A DNA stretch of 64,000 bases from Quillaja saponaria (Eukaryota; Streptophyta; Magnoliopsida; Fabales; Quillajaceae): assembly GCA_029379385.1 (NCBI GenBank), contig CM055613.1, positions 25,703,652-25,767,651 on the forward strand, written 5' to 3'. A program made the position numbers and the translations under genes. Below, in pieces: positions 11,126 to 21,659 of the stretch. Every line of letters starts with the position of its first letter. Within the stretch, counting starts at the first letter, position 1. The notes under the pieces are model-generated. The model worked only from the letters and a program-made list of their open reading frames with translations, had not been told where the DNA came from and did not search any database.

Positions 11126-12889
11126 ATGCTTCGCGGAACTCTTATTTTTGTAGCTACTAGACAATCATCATTTGTTAGACATTTGCATGGGTTTTTTGAA
11201 TCACATAATGTAAATTACACGGCCACGACGGAAGAGACTTACTCTATCCTGTTGCGAGGATATGCAGAAAGGTCAACCTTACTGAGTGGAAGGGCGATTC
11301 ATGCTAAATTCATCAAAAGGTCTCTTCCCATATCTATTTTTCTCCAAAATCATTTGCTTAACATGTATGTTAAATGTGGGGATCTTCATAGTGGTCTCAA
11401 GCTGTTTGAAGAATTGCCTGAAAAGAACGTAGTGTCCTGGTCTGCTGTCATTGCTGGTTTTGTCCAAAATGGATACCCTGAAAAAGCTTTTTCTTTGTTT
11501 GGGAGTATGCATCATGAGGGAATGACAAAGCCCAATGAGTTTACACTCGTCAGCGCCCTCCAGGCTTGCTCATTATGGGACAATCTGACTCCAGCATACC
11601 AAATTTATGCATTCATTGTCCAGTTAGGATTTGAGTCAAATATCTTTCTGGTAAATGCTTTTTTAACTGCATTAACAAGGCATGGAAAATTGGCAGAGGC
11701 TGTGGAAATTTTTGAGAGCTGCAGATGTAAGGATATAGTGTCTTGGAATGTAATGATGGGCGGTTACTTGCAGTTTTCAAATGTAGAAATACCAGGACTT
11801 TGGCATCGTATGAATCATGAAGCAGTCAAGCCTGATAACTTTACATTTGCAACTGTCCTTACAGGAGTGTCTTATCTTTCTGATCTTACACTGGGGGTAC
11901 AAGTTCATGCACAGCTTCTCAAGAGTGGTTATAGCGATGAGATTCGTGTAGGAAATACCTTGGCAGCTATGTATATTAAAAATCATGAGTTGGTGGAAGG
12001 TTTCAAAGCTTTTGATGAGATGGCTCTGACAGATGTGTGCTCTTGGACTGAGATGGCTGCTGGATGCTTGCAGTGTGGGGAGCCACGAAAGGCACTTGTA
12101 GTCATTGCAAACATGAAGAAAATGGGTGTAACACCAAATAAATTTACACTTGCGACTGCATTAAATGCCTGTGCAAATTTGGCATCCTTGGAGGAGGGGA
12201 AGCAACATCATGGTGTGAGGATTAAACTTGGAAGTGATAGTGATGTTTGCGTTGATAATGCTCTGCTTGATATGTATGCAAAATGTGGATGCATGGATAG
12301 TGCTTTGGGTGTCTTCCAATCAATGAATGATCGTTCTGTTATCACATGGACAACAATGATTATGGGGTTTGCACAGAATGGAAAAGCTAGAGAAGCTCTT
12401 GATATTTTTGATGAAATGAGGTTGGAGGGTGTTGAACCAAATTACATCACCTTTATTTGTATTCTTTATGCATGTAGCGAAGGTCGGTTTGTTGATGAAG
12501 GGTGGAAGTACTTCTCCTCAATGACTCATGACCACAGAATCTCCCCTGGAGAAGGTCACTATGCTTGTATGGTTAATCTCCTTGGCCGAGCTGGACTTAT
12601 TAGGGAAGCTGAGGAACTTATACAAAGAATACCATTTCAACCAGGTGCGCTGATATGGAAAACTTTGCTTAGTGCTTGTCAGGTTCATGGAGATGTTGAA
12701 ACTGGGAAGCGTGCAGCAGAGTATGCTTTACTGAAAGACAAAAAAGACCCATCAACCTATGTACTGTTATCTAACATTTTTGCTGATTTGAGAAATTGGG
12801 ATAGTGTGGGGATTATGAGAGAAATAATGAAGTGTAGGGATGTAAAGAAAGTACCAGGATCCAGTTGGATTGGAATGGGAAACAATTGA
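11126..12889 (+). CDS. Pentatricopeptide repeat protein, PLS class with E-type C-terminus
   Basis: An intact 587-residue intronless ORF, as usual for plant PPR genes. These are organelle RNA-binding proteins acting in RNA editing, splicing, processing or stability. The N-terminus (MLRGTLIFVATRQSS) is rich in R, S and T and nearly free of acids, fitting an organelle transit peptide. From about residue 40 to 500 tandem helical repeats carry PLS wording: NVVSWSAVIAGFVQNGYPEK, NHLLNMYVKCGDLHSGLKLF, DVCVDNALLDMYAKCGCMDS and SVITWTTMIMGFAQNGKARE. The end (WKTLLSACQVHGD, YVLLSNIFADLRNWD, KKVPGSSWI) is the E region. The protein stops there, with no full E+ or DYW domain, so if it edits RNA it needs a partner deaminase. 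The RNA target cannot be read from the sequence. Confidence 0.96.
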   Translation: MLRGTLIFVATRQSSFVRHLHGFFESHNVNYTATTEETYSILLRGYAERSTLLSGRAIHAKFIKRSLPISIFLQNHLLNMYVKCGDLHSGLKLFEELPEKNVVSWSAVIAGFVQNGYPEKAFSLFGSMHHEGMTKPNEFTLVSALQACSLWDNLTPAYQIYAFIVQLGFESNIFLVNAFLTALTRHGKLAEAVEIFESCRCKDIVSWNVMMGGYLQFSNVEIPGLWHRMNHEAVKPDNFTFATVLTGVSYLSDLTLGVQVHAQLLKSGYSDEIRVGNTLAAMYIKNHELVEGFKAFDEMALTDVCSWTEMAAGCLQCGEPRKALVVIANMKKMGVTPNKFTLATALNACANLASLEEGKQHHGVRIKLGSDSDVCVDNALLDMYAKCGCMDSALGVFQSMNDRSVITWTTMIMGFAQNGKAREALDIFDEMRLEGVEPNYITFICILYACSEGRFVDEGWKYFSSMTHDHRISPGEGHYACMVNLLGRAGLIREAEELIQRIPFQPGALIWKTLLSACQVHGDVETGKRAAEYALLKDKKDPSTYVLLSNIFADLRNWDSVGIMREIMKCRDVKKVPGSSWIGMGNN

Positions 12890-12979
12890 TTTTGTCCTCT
12901 GGTTTCTGCAAGATTTACTAATGAAAAGTGGCTCTCAGAAGGTCTCTCTCATCTCTCTCTCTATTTATATTTATATAGA

Positions 12980-13362
12980 TATAGGGTTAGGATCCATTGA
13001 CAATGCTATAAGACTTGCAAGACTTACACCATTGAATATCTTTTTATAAATTGTGATTTCCATGAATCCAACCACTGGATTAGAAGAGAATATTATATGG
13101 ATCATACATGTCAATTTTCATATCAATCGGATGCATTAACTATATCATCTCATAGTGAAAACTTTGTTAAATGTTCATTTGAAGTTGTATCAATGAGATT
13201 GCAACTAATCTCCAATCAATATAAGATTTGGCAAGTATGATCTACTTGAAGTGAACTTCTAATCGAATGGTGGATTTTGGGAGACAACTCTTCGATAAAA
13301 GGTTGTTGATGGGTGTATCATAAATTAGTCTTAAACTGGTGTCAATGGATCCTAAGTTGTAT
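12980..13362. mobile_element. Short non-autonomous TIR element 3' of the PPR gene
   Basis: A 16-bp perfect inverted repeat, TTAGGATCCATTGACA (12987-13002) and TGTCAATGGATCCTAA (13340-13355), extends outward into ATATA-rich ends and inward through an imperfect arm ending in ACACC. It encloses about 340 bp of non-coding DNA. The target duplication is hidden in TA-rich flanks, so I cannot name the superfamily. It begins about 90 bp after the PPR stop codon. Confidence 0.68.
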
Positions 13363-14880
13363 ATATGTATATATATGTCTGCTACACATATAACTATCTC
13401 TCTTTTTAATGGTATTGTTGAAGCATTTATATGTTTCGTATGAAATTTTGTTAATGGTTTTTACTATGAACTCTTTTATTAATGAAGAATGTCTATGAAC
13501 AATAAGTAACTCTACTTATCAAAAGAAAAAATAAACAAGTAGCTCAATTTTATCTCTCTTTTCTAAGGTCTTCCATTCAAATCTCAAATAAATCTTTTGT
13601 TTATTGTTGATCTTCTCTTTTTGTAATGAAAAGACATAGTTGTCTTCATTTTTTTTTTATGAGAATACAATTACTTTTATTTTATATTTTTATATAGAAG
13701 TATAAGGAAGGTACTAAAATTCATTTCGAGGTAATGTTTCGATAAGTCTGAAAACTAAAACGATTCATGAAACGGCATAGATACAATAAATTATTTGAAA
13801 ATGCATGAAAATATATAATAAAATGCATATTATATTAATTGTAAATATCCAACATGATTAATTTAGTACATAAAATTCTCATAAATACATACCAAAATAA
13901 AAAAACTTAACATAGACTGACAAATTGAAGGTAAGATCAAATTACAATCACATCTAACCTTAATATTAGGAGCCCATAGGATGCTTATTATATATATATA
14001 ATTTATGTAAAACTGTTACATAAAACGAGAATTTTACTTAACAGGAAATTTATGTTCTATAGGAACTATGGAAAGGATTCACCAATTTCGATGGAAAGAC
14101 ACTATTTCCACCTAAATTTTATGTTTCTTTCTGAGAGAGTGTTTCGCTTCCATAACTATAGAAACTGAATCAATTCACTCGTTCCGGTGATAAATTTTAG
14201 TTCCTTGAGTACAAGTTTGAATTACCTTCTTTTTTTTTTTTGCTACGGAAGTTTGAATTACTTAAAGATAGCCCAAGCGTAATATATCATGAAATGCACT
14301 GTTGGAAAGTTCATTTTGATTGGAAACAACATAACAGTGCTTCAACAATGCATATCCACACTAGCAGTTACTTCTGTGCTTGAGTAAAATTTTAAAAGGG
14401 AGCATGCTCGATAGCAGTGAAAGCAGCATTGTGTGGTACATGTAAGGTTGTTAAGATCGTATCCTACCAAGAATCGTTAAGTGCTTTAAGGATCGGATCG
14501 TGAATCGTAAGATTTTACAGATAATGAAAAAAAGCAAATAATCTCATAGTTTTATAGTAATAGAACACCCAAAAACACATAATTTGTCAAATAAAAACTA
14601 TAATACATTAATAATGTCAATTTAATGGCATAAATTCATAAAATATATGGCCTAATAAACATAGCCAACATTAAGATGTTGAAATATCCCTCTGTCTAAA
14701 CTAAAAAGAGAGTAAAACAAAGTAGACAATTAGAATGATCAAGATATATTATCATAAAAACATCATTGGCTCTTCTATTAGGAGTTTCAATATATTATCA
14801 TAAACCAGCAAATACAAAAAACAAAGAATGTAAAAATTAAAAAGCCCAAACTAAAGGTCTTATTCCTAAACATCGCATGA
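13363..14880. other. Intergenic DNA
   Basis: I see no gene. A phrase at about 14447-14520 (AAGATCGTATCCTACC, GGATCGGATCGTGAATCG) looks repetitive but has no visible partner in the window. Confidence 0.5.
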
Positions 14881-14888
14881 GTATTGAA

Positions 14889-15782
14889 CTATGAAGCACG
14901 GGTACTTCAAAAATCTCAAATAACTAGTCCCTGGGACGTACCTGGTGTTAGGACGCGTGAGGGACGGCCTGGTACATCCCCATGAATTATCAGAAATTAT
15001 TTTTTTATTTTTTTATTTTTGGGTGCAGCTTCGGTACGGCTAAAGATTTATGGTGTAACTTTGAGATAGCTTGAAGGCTTAAATTTGAGCCAGTGCGTTA
15101 ATAGAAAAAAATAAAAATGCAAAGTAGCGTTTTGGCATGATTATTCAAATCCCTAACCTGAAGATGCTAGATCGGATCGAACCCACACCTCAGATTTCTC
15201 GTGAAGCAGGCTTGCTTCGTTGCTAGCTGTTGTTGTTGAAGATCTAGGCTATTGAAGATCGGCAGACAGCGGCTTTCAATTTTCATCTTTAGTTCTTCAG
15301 TCTTCACACATGTCGCAGGCACCAGGCAAGACTTTGAACCAAACAACCAGTGAACCTTCTTGCCTTTTCTTCCCCTTCTATTTTGTTTTTTTTTGTTTTT
15401 TTTTTTTTTTGTAGTTGTATATAAAGGCAGGCCGTTGAAGGCTGAAAGCTATGAAAGGGTGAAAGCCGTGAAACAGTGAAAGACTTGTTTTTTTTCTTTC
15501 ATTTTTTATTTTTATTTTTATGTATATAAAGTATAAAGCCATTGCTTCCTTGCCTCATTCTACTCTTTTTTTTTTAAACTATTGTTTTTATCCTCTTTCT
15601 ATTTTATTTTTATTGTTTGTCTATATAAATTTATATATATAACATAATTATATAATTATATTTTTAATTATTTAATTAACATATCCTTGCCATACAGGTA
15701 TCGTGATTTTTTGAAAAATGACGAATCGCTGTACCCGTATAGTACCGTACCGTACTGAAGTACCCGTACCCGTGCTTCATAG
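14889..15782. mobile_element. Non-autonomous TIR transposon with 8-bp target duplication (hAT-like), copy 1
   Basis: The ends are inverted: CTATGAAGCACGGGTAC at the left and GTACCCGTGCTTCATAG at the right. GTATTGAA is duplicated directly outside (14881-14888 and 15783-15790). An 8-bp duplication fits hAT elements. A ninth matching base (C) leaves a Mutator-like origin possible. The 894-bp body has no long ORF. It contains T-rich runs and phrases such as TTGAAGATCTAGG and AGCGGCTTTCAATTTTCATC that recur in the copy beginning at 63296. Confidence 0.85.
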
Positions 15783-15791
15783 GTATTGAAC

Positions 15792-16180
15792 CTAACAAAT
15801 AGAAAAAATGGTGAACCTATACAAGTGTGGCTTTATTTTATTGAGAAAGTAAATTTAAGCCATTAATGGTGATTTCAGCTCAAATTGTACGTGTGAATGC
15901 AGGTTCCTTGCCATACACAAGAGAGAAGAGAGCTACTAGTCACTATGTTGACTTTTCCCTTTTGTGATGTTAAAAAATCATGCCCTAATTTTGTGTTTAA
16001 GTTCCTTTTCTGGGTTACTCTCGAAATATGTCATTTGGCCTTACAAAACACCTACAATATCAAAGCCTAAACTTAAACGAGGTCAAAAAAACACTATGAT
16101 CATAAAATTTTAGGTAGGATTGGAGATCCCACTACTGATCTTACAAGGATTCTAGCTTTGAGGGATTCTCTAAAAGATCA
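15792..16180. other. Intergenic DNA before the copia element
   Basis: I see no gene or clear repeat boundary here. Confidence 0.45.
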
Positions 16181-16687
16181 TGTTAAAATTAATATACCTT
16201 CTCCTCCTAGAATGTTCTAAAAGGTTCTAGAAGGTTCCATAAGATTCCGAAAGATTTTAGAAGACTTTATAAGACTCTATGACATTTTATAAGACTCTAA
16301 AAGATTCTAAAAGGTTTGAGAAAAGTATGAAATACTCTAGTTGTTTGTACATAGTTATAGTAAATCTAGATATTTCTATAACTTGTATAAATATCTAGAT
16401 ATTTTGTATGAGAATTCTAGAAGGCCAATATTAACGGTTGGATGTAAAAAATCTCCATCGTTGGTTAAGGAGGTGGAGTAGTATAAATAGGAGTTTAGGG
16501 CTCATTTGTAAGTAAGCTAGAAAAGCTAAAAACATAAGATAGCAAAGCTAAAACTATAAGCCTCTTGTATCCATTTCCTACATCAACACAACTATTTTCT
16601 TGTCCTTATACTTCCTTGTCTATACTTCCTCCAACTAAATCCAAATCAACTATCCAACTGTTCTAACCTCCTTCCCAAAAACTAACA
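16181..16687 (+). repeat. 5' LTR of the copia element
   Basis: TGTT...AACA ends, followed by one base and the primer-binding site at 16689-16700. It contains a TATA box, TATAAATAG at 16482-16490, and upstream of it a series of roughly 10-bp repeats built on TTCTAGAAGG and AGATTCTAAA. Confidence 0.82.
16209..16252 (+). promoter_or_regulatory. Heat-shock-element-like cluster in the copia LTR
   Basis: GAATGTTC at 16210-16217, then TTCTAGAAGGTTC at 16225-16237, a perfect TTCnnGAAnnTTC array, then ATTCCGAAAG. Inverted GAA/TTC pentamers at 2-base spacing are the binding site of heat-shock factors. The heat-activated copia family ONSEN of Arabidopsis uses such LTR sites. The pattern is seen directly; the heat response is inference. 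Confidence 0.62.
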
Positions 16688-16739
16688 GTGGTATCAAAGC
16701 ATTGTTCATTCAATACTTAGGCGAAGGCTCATTAAATCC

Positions 16740-17600
16740 ATGGCTTCCACATCTAGTCAATCCATTCCTCTGCCAATTTTCTCTGGTGAAAACTATGATT
16801 ATTAGAATATCAAAATGAAGACATAATTCATGTCTCAAGACTCGTGAAATATTGTCTGTGATGAAATTACTATTCCACAAGATAGAACTACTCTCACAAA
16901 TGCTTAACAAGAGAAACTGAATAAGGAGGAACAAAGGGAAGCACATGCAATCCATGTCATCCAATAGACTCTGGCAGAAAATATTTTTCCAAGAATAATT
17001 AGAGCAACTACAGCCAAAGAAGCATGGGATATGTTTACAAGAGGAATTTCAAGGTACTGTATATGTACAATTAAACTACAATCTTTAAGGAGGGATTTTG
17101 AAAATCTTAAAATGAAAAATTTTGAGACCTTAAAGGATTTTTATTCAAAAGTTAAAGAGATAGTTAGTCAAATGAGAGCCTGTGGAGATGATATTTTTGG
17201 TAAAAAAATAGTAGAAAAATATTAATTACTCTTACTAAGAAATTTGATCCTATTGTTGCCACAATAGAGGAAATAAAAAATTTATCTACTTTATCTATAA
17301 CAGAATTAGAGAGTGCCTTTCAGTCTAAAACTAATATAAGTTCTCAAAAATCTAAATATAATGGAGGAGATTCAAGGGAAAAATCATATAGAGGAGAAAA
17401 ATATAAAAATCAAAGTGAAAAGAAGAAAAAATATGCTCCATCATCCATGTAGAATTTGTAAAATGGCAAATCACTTGGAGAAAAATTGTTGGAACCGTGG
17501 GAAGCCGCAATATTGACATTGCAAAAGGTTCGGCCATATTGAAAAAGATTGTTGTTCTAAAGATAATCATCGTATAATCTACTTTGAAAATCATGTCGAC
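16740..17600 (+). pseudogene. Copia gag (decayed)
   Basis: Starts ATGGCTTCCACATCTAG and reads SQSIPLPIFSGENYDYW, then AKEAWDMF, LRRDFENLKMKNFETLKDFY and ELESAFQSK, the UBN2-type gag of plant copia elements. A CCHC zinc-knuckle region (CRICKMANHLEKNCW; CKRFGHIEKDC) follows in a shifted frame. In-frame stops (for example in the DYW motif and after VIQ) and frame changes make it non-functional. Confidence 0.85.
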
Positions 17601-17639
17601 ATTGAGCAAGAGTGCGAAGATGTAGAAAATACATTCTAC

Positions 17640-18650
17640 ATATGTCAAGCAGCATCTAAAAAGAGTGATGGTACATGGCTCATTGACAGCGCTTATAGCA
17701 ATCATATGAAACCAACTAAAAGTGTCTTCTCAGAGCTCGACACATCATACTGATCAATTGTTAAACTAGGAGATGATCACTGCATCAATGTAATTGGGAA
17801 AGGAACTGTTGCTATCAAAATTACAAGAGGGGATACTTGCACGATATATGATAAAATTGATAAAAGCCAGGAGATAGCTCGAGTAGAGATGACTAGAAAT
17901 TTTCCTCTCCATTGGATGTATGCTGCAAATACAGCCATGAAGGCTCAAATGTATGATTCGTGGCTGTGGCACAAAAGATTTGGACATTTCAATTTTTCAA
18001 GGCTGAAAACTTTATCACAAGAACATGATGCGAGATTTCCCAAGCATAAATGAAGTTGAAGGAGTTTGTGAAGGCTGCATGCTCAGGAAACAACAAATGC
18101 AATCATTTTCTTCAAAAGCACATAGAGGGCCAAGAAACCGTTGGAGCTTGTGCATACATATGTTTATGGTCTTATGGGAACTATTACAGATAGTCAAAAC
18201 AGGTATTTCATTCTCTTCATTGATGATTATTCTAGAATGACATGGGTCAACTTTATGCGAGAAAGATCTGAAGTATTCAAAATATTTATAAGATTCAAGA
18301 ATCTTGTGGAGAAACAAAGTGGCCATAAAATCAAGATGCTAAGGAGTGATAGAGGTACTGAATACACCTCTAATGCATTCAACAAGTTTTGTGAAAATGA
18401 AGGAGTTGAGCATCAATTGACAGTCGGGTATGTACTGGAGTAAAACGGAGTTTCTGAAAGGAAAAATAGAATCGTAATGGAGATGGCAAGATCGATGCTT
18501 GGCGATAAAATTCTTCCAAAGAAATTTTGGGCTGAATCAGTATATACCGCTGTCTACCTACTAAACAGGTATCCAACAAAAGCGGTGGAAAATAAAACGC
18601 CACTTGAAGCTTAGACCAGTAAAATCTAGACAGCCTAAAAGCAAAATCTT
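17640..18650 (+). pseudogene. Copia protease and integrase, partial (decayed)
   Basis: The protease reads GTWLIDSAYSNHM, with the D-S-G active site altered to DSA. Then come the GAG-pre-integrase part WLWHKRFGHFNFSRL and the integrase core YFILFIDDYSRMTWVNF, MLRSDRGTEYTSNAF and NGVSERKNRIVMEMARSM. The text ends near NRYPTKAVENKTPLEA. Frame changes and stops interrupt it. Confidence 0.86.
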
Positions 18651-18781
18651 TGATTAATTACATTTTTTTTTTCCTTGTCTCTCCTTTTCTTCACGGTGGG
18701 GAGTAGACAACCAAGTTTTTATTTTTTATTATGCTTCTATGTTTAATTATCTAAAAGTAATTATATATATATATATGAAAT

Positions 18782-19689
18782 TGTTAAGTAAAATAGAATG
18801 AGAAAAAAGGCTATAACCTAAATTCATCAAAACCTAGACCCATAAGTTTTATTTATAGTAAAAGATGAAATATAGACTTTCACATCTAAGCAATGTGGGA
18901 CTACACAATAAATTAATCTTATATTTCTAACATTTCCCCTCAAGATAGAGCATATAATGCTCAATCTTGTATTGTACCAGTAAAACTCAATTATCAATTT
19001 CAACACTCCCTCTCACTTACAACAACCTAAGAACAATAGGTCAAGAAGTAAATAGAAGAAGGAAGGGTTGTAACTTTAAGACGAACATCAACCAACAGTA
19101 CGATGTGAAAAAGGACACTGCTGGTGAGAGACATATGACAGGAAAAGGGGAGGGCACTGTTGGTAAATAGTAATGTAAGGCGTGAACAATATCCTTGTTA
19201 GCTGGAAAAAGGCATAGTGAGATTTATTGGAAAAATAAAAGGAGCATCATTAGAGAGAGGCATAGCGGAACAGAGGGGAAGGCATCGCTGGTGAAGGAGG
19301 CATGGCAAGGAAGTTGACGCCTTTATTTTTTTTAGCCATGAAACCCTAGAACAAAAGAGGCTTGGAAAGGAGAGTAGTTGAGTCATCCCTTAGACGAAAT
19401 AGATAACTAGGGATAGAGAAAAAAAAAAAAGAAACAACTAGGCTTGAATGATGGTCGGGTTCAAAACCCTTTTTTTTCCTTCTTTTTCTTCATGTGGTAG
19501 CTAGAGAAAACTTTTTTATTTTTTTTTATTTTTTATGTGCGGCTAGAGAAAAGAAAGCGAGGATTAGGGTTTTTGAAAATCAAGCCAAGATCAGGCTTGG
19601 GTTTCAAACCCTCTCTGATACCATGTTAAATAAAATAGAATAAGAAAAAGGGCTATAGTAAAAGATAAAACATAGACTTCCACATCTAA
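18782..19689 (-). mobile_element. TRIM-like miniature LTR retroelement
   Basis: Two short direct repeats (18782-18932 and about 19624-19689) both begin TGTTAA-TAAAATAGAAT and share GATAAAACATAGACTTCCACATC-type wording with small changes. Beside the right repeat is the reverse complement of an initiator-tRNA primer-binding site, CTCTGATACCA at 19613-19623. Beside the left is a polypurine tract read on the minus strand (TTTCCCCTCAAG at 18933-18944). The 690-bp interior shows no gag or pol. A length near 0.9 kb without coding fits a TRIM element. The right LTR is shortened, lacking about 38 bases inside and its end. Confidence 0.8.
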
Positions 19690-21113
19690 TGTTTTACTGT
19701 GAACTACAGGATGTTTTAACACATAGATCTAGCAAAAAGTTATATCAGTCTCCAAATTGGTTTTCAAGTAACTTAGGAATTTTTGTTCTTCTGGCCTGTA
19801 GCAGCTGTTTTCTATTTTCGTATAATTATTTCCATCCTGTATTCTAGTTTTATATTAAAGTTTAATTTTTAATTGTTGTGATGGAAGTTGTGTCTTGAAC
19901 ATTTTTCCATATAATCACTTTGAGATGCTATTGTTTTCAATTGGGAAAAGATTTGCAAAGGTTGGTGATGTTTTTTTCATGCTCTAAAAGTAAAACTTCC
20001 AACATTAAATTCCATGAGTGGGCATTGTGATTCCACTATGGTTTTGTTATGTGAGCAGATTGGCAGATGGGGGACAGACTCAGTAAGTACTCTTACATTT
20101 GTATTGGTTTTTAGTTCTTTGGTGTTACTTGTGCTTAAAAAGTTTGAATAAGGTACGGAATAGATGCATGTAGACTTGCTTTGTTCTTAATTGCTAAAAG
20201 GATTAGCCATTTCATGTGTATATGCTTATCTGAAACTACTGCACTCATTTTGGAATGTACTCCAATTGAAGAAACCATAGATATGGAATTGTTTCTAACT
20301 AATACTATATAATGCTTGGTCAATGGAGACATAGATGGGATACATGCTGAAACTTCTGAAGGAAAGAAAACGAAATCTGGGATTCTGAAGCTATATCAGT
20401 TTCATCAATATGGTTATGCAATTTAAAAAAACAAGGGGTTTTGGCAGAGGGTAATTGCATACCAGAGTCACTACTAGCTAAAGGTTGTTGAACTTGAATT
20501 TTACATTGACATGTGCATATGGCAATTGAGAATTTATTTTACCTCCACATATTATGTATAAAACTTTTATTTATGATATGGGGATTCTAAATCTAGCTGC
20601 TGATGGCTGTTGAATTTATTTTGCTTACTCTGATAATAATACTGAACATATAGTATATGGAGGAAGCTGTATCAGTTTCGCCGTGTATATGTAGATATTA
20701 ATGAAATTCTAGTGGTGATCACCTTATTTATTTGTGTTTGGTAGTTCATTTTATCATATTCCTGTGGAAAATGAATCCAAAGTCAATTGATCGCATGGAA
20801 AAGAAGATGGAGGTAAACATACGGGACACTAGGCATTGGGTTGGATAAATTTCCCAAGACATATTGTAAAAGAAATGGGAGATATTTGGCATACATGTAT
20901 ATGCAAACCCATAAATCACAATCAACTAGTAGTTTTGAGTGAGCAAATCTGGTGATGCCAATCTATATATGTTAATACCCAAATTGATATCTCCTGCACA
21001 TTGTAACACTGAAAAAGGGGAAAATAGGCTGGCTTCTAGTTAAGTTTCTTCTGAATAGTGCTTTTTACTTTATAAACAACTTCATTTTTCTCTTCATTAG
21101 CATGCTTGCTTGC
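19690..21113. other. Intergenic DNA
   Basis: I see no gene, repeat array or element ends. ORFs are short and without recognisable wording. Confidence 0.5.
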
Positions 21114-21118
21114 ATAGG

Positions 21119-21654
21119 TGTCACAACCCAAGCTTGTCCAGTGCATGTCGCACATGGCCGCTTGCCTTGTGATGGGCACATTGTGGGTAGCTAGGCATAT
21201 GTCATGACACAGTGTGGCATTTTTGTAAATAGGTAGCCAGGAGTAGTCGGGCAACTGGGAAATATGATGTTCCCTCCTGCCAGAGAGGTTATGGCGCAGA
21301 AAGCTCTTTAGGGAGGTGTATATGTGAGAAAATCAAAGTTGTACACGAGCTTGTCGAATGAGTGTCAAAGGTCTTGGTGTTGCTTATAACTCCCCCTACA
21401 CCAAGCCATTTGCCTATGTCGTAGCCATGTCGAGAGCATTTTGATAGCATTGTAATTTGATCATTTTTCAATTACTGAGAAGTTGAAGCCATTTCTTGCA
21501 AACTATGTTGTATTTGCTTTCTTGCTTACATTGTTGCGTACTAGCCTTGCGGGTTGACACCCGAGGGGCATTGGAGAAGCTGACTTGCTACCCACGAGGG
21601 GTTAGCAAGTGCTACATAGGCGTCTTTGCGTGCTAGCAAAGTCGGCCCGTGACA
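21119..21654. mobile_element. Solo LTR with 5-bp target duplication
   Basis: A 536-bp segment starts TGTCACAACCC and ends CCCGTGACA, inverted TG...CA ends typical of gypsy LTRs. ATAGG stands directly on both sides (21114-21118 and 21655-21659). No internal region or second LTR is nearby, so it is most simply the product of LTR-LTR recombination. It is GC-richer than its surroundings. The strand is not determined. Confidence 0.87.
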
Positions 21655-21659
21655 ATAGG

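Larger units (their letters stand above)
16181..18650 (+). mobile_element. Ty1/copia retrotransposon, 3'-truncated (5' LTR to integrase)
   Basis: In order on the plus strand: a 507-bp LTR starting TGTTAAAATT and ending CTAACA, a primer-binding site TGGTATCAAAGC matching the initiator-tRNA type used by copia elements, gag, protease and the first part of integrase. Coding similarity fades near 18650. Reverse transcriptase, RNase H and the 3' LTR are absent. All coding parts have stops or frame changes. A TRIM-like element starts about 130 bp beyond the break. Confidence 0.88.

Noticed and set aside
10900..11160. ORF overlapping the PPR start
   Set aside because: A different frame, AT-rich at first and without PPR repeats; probably the 5' leader of the PPR gene.
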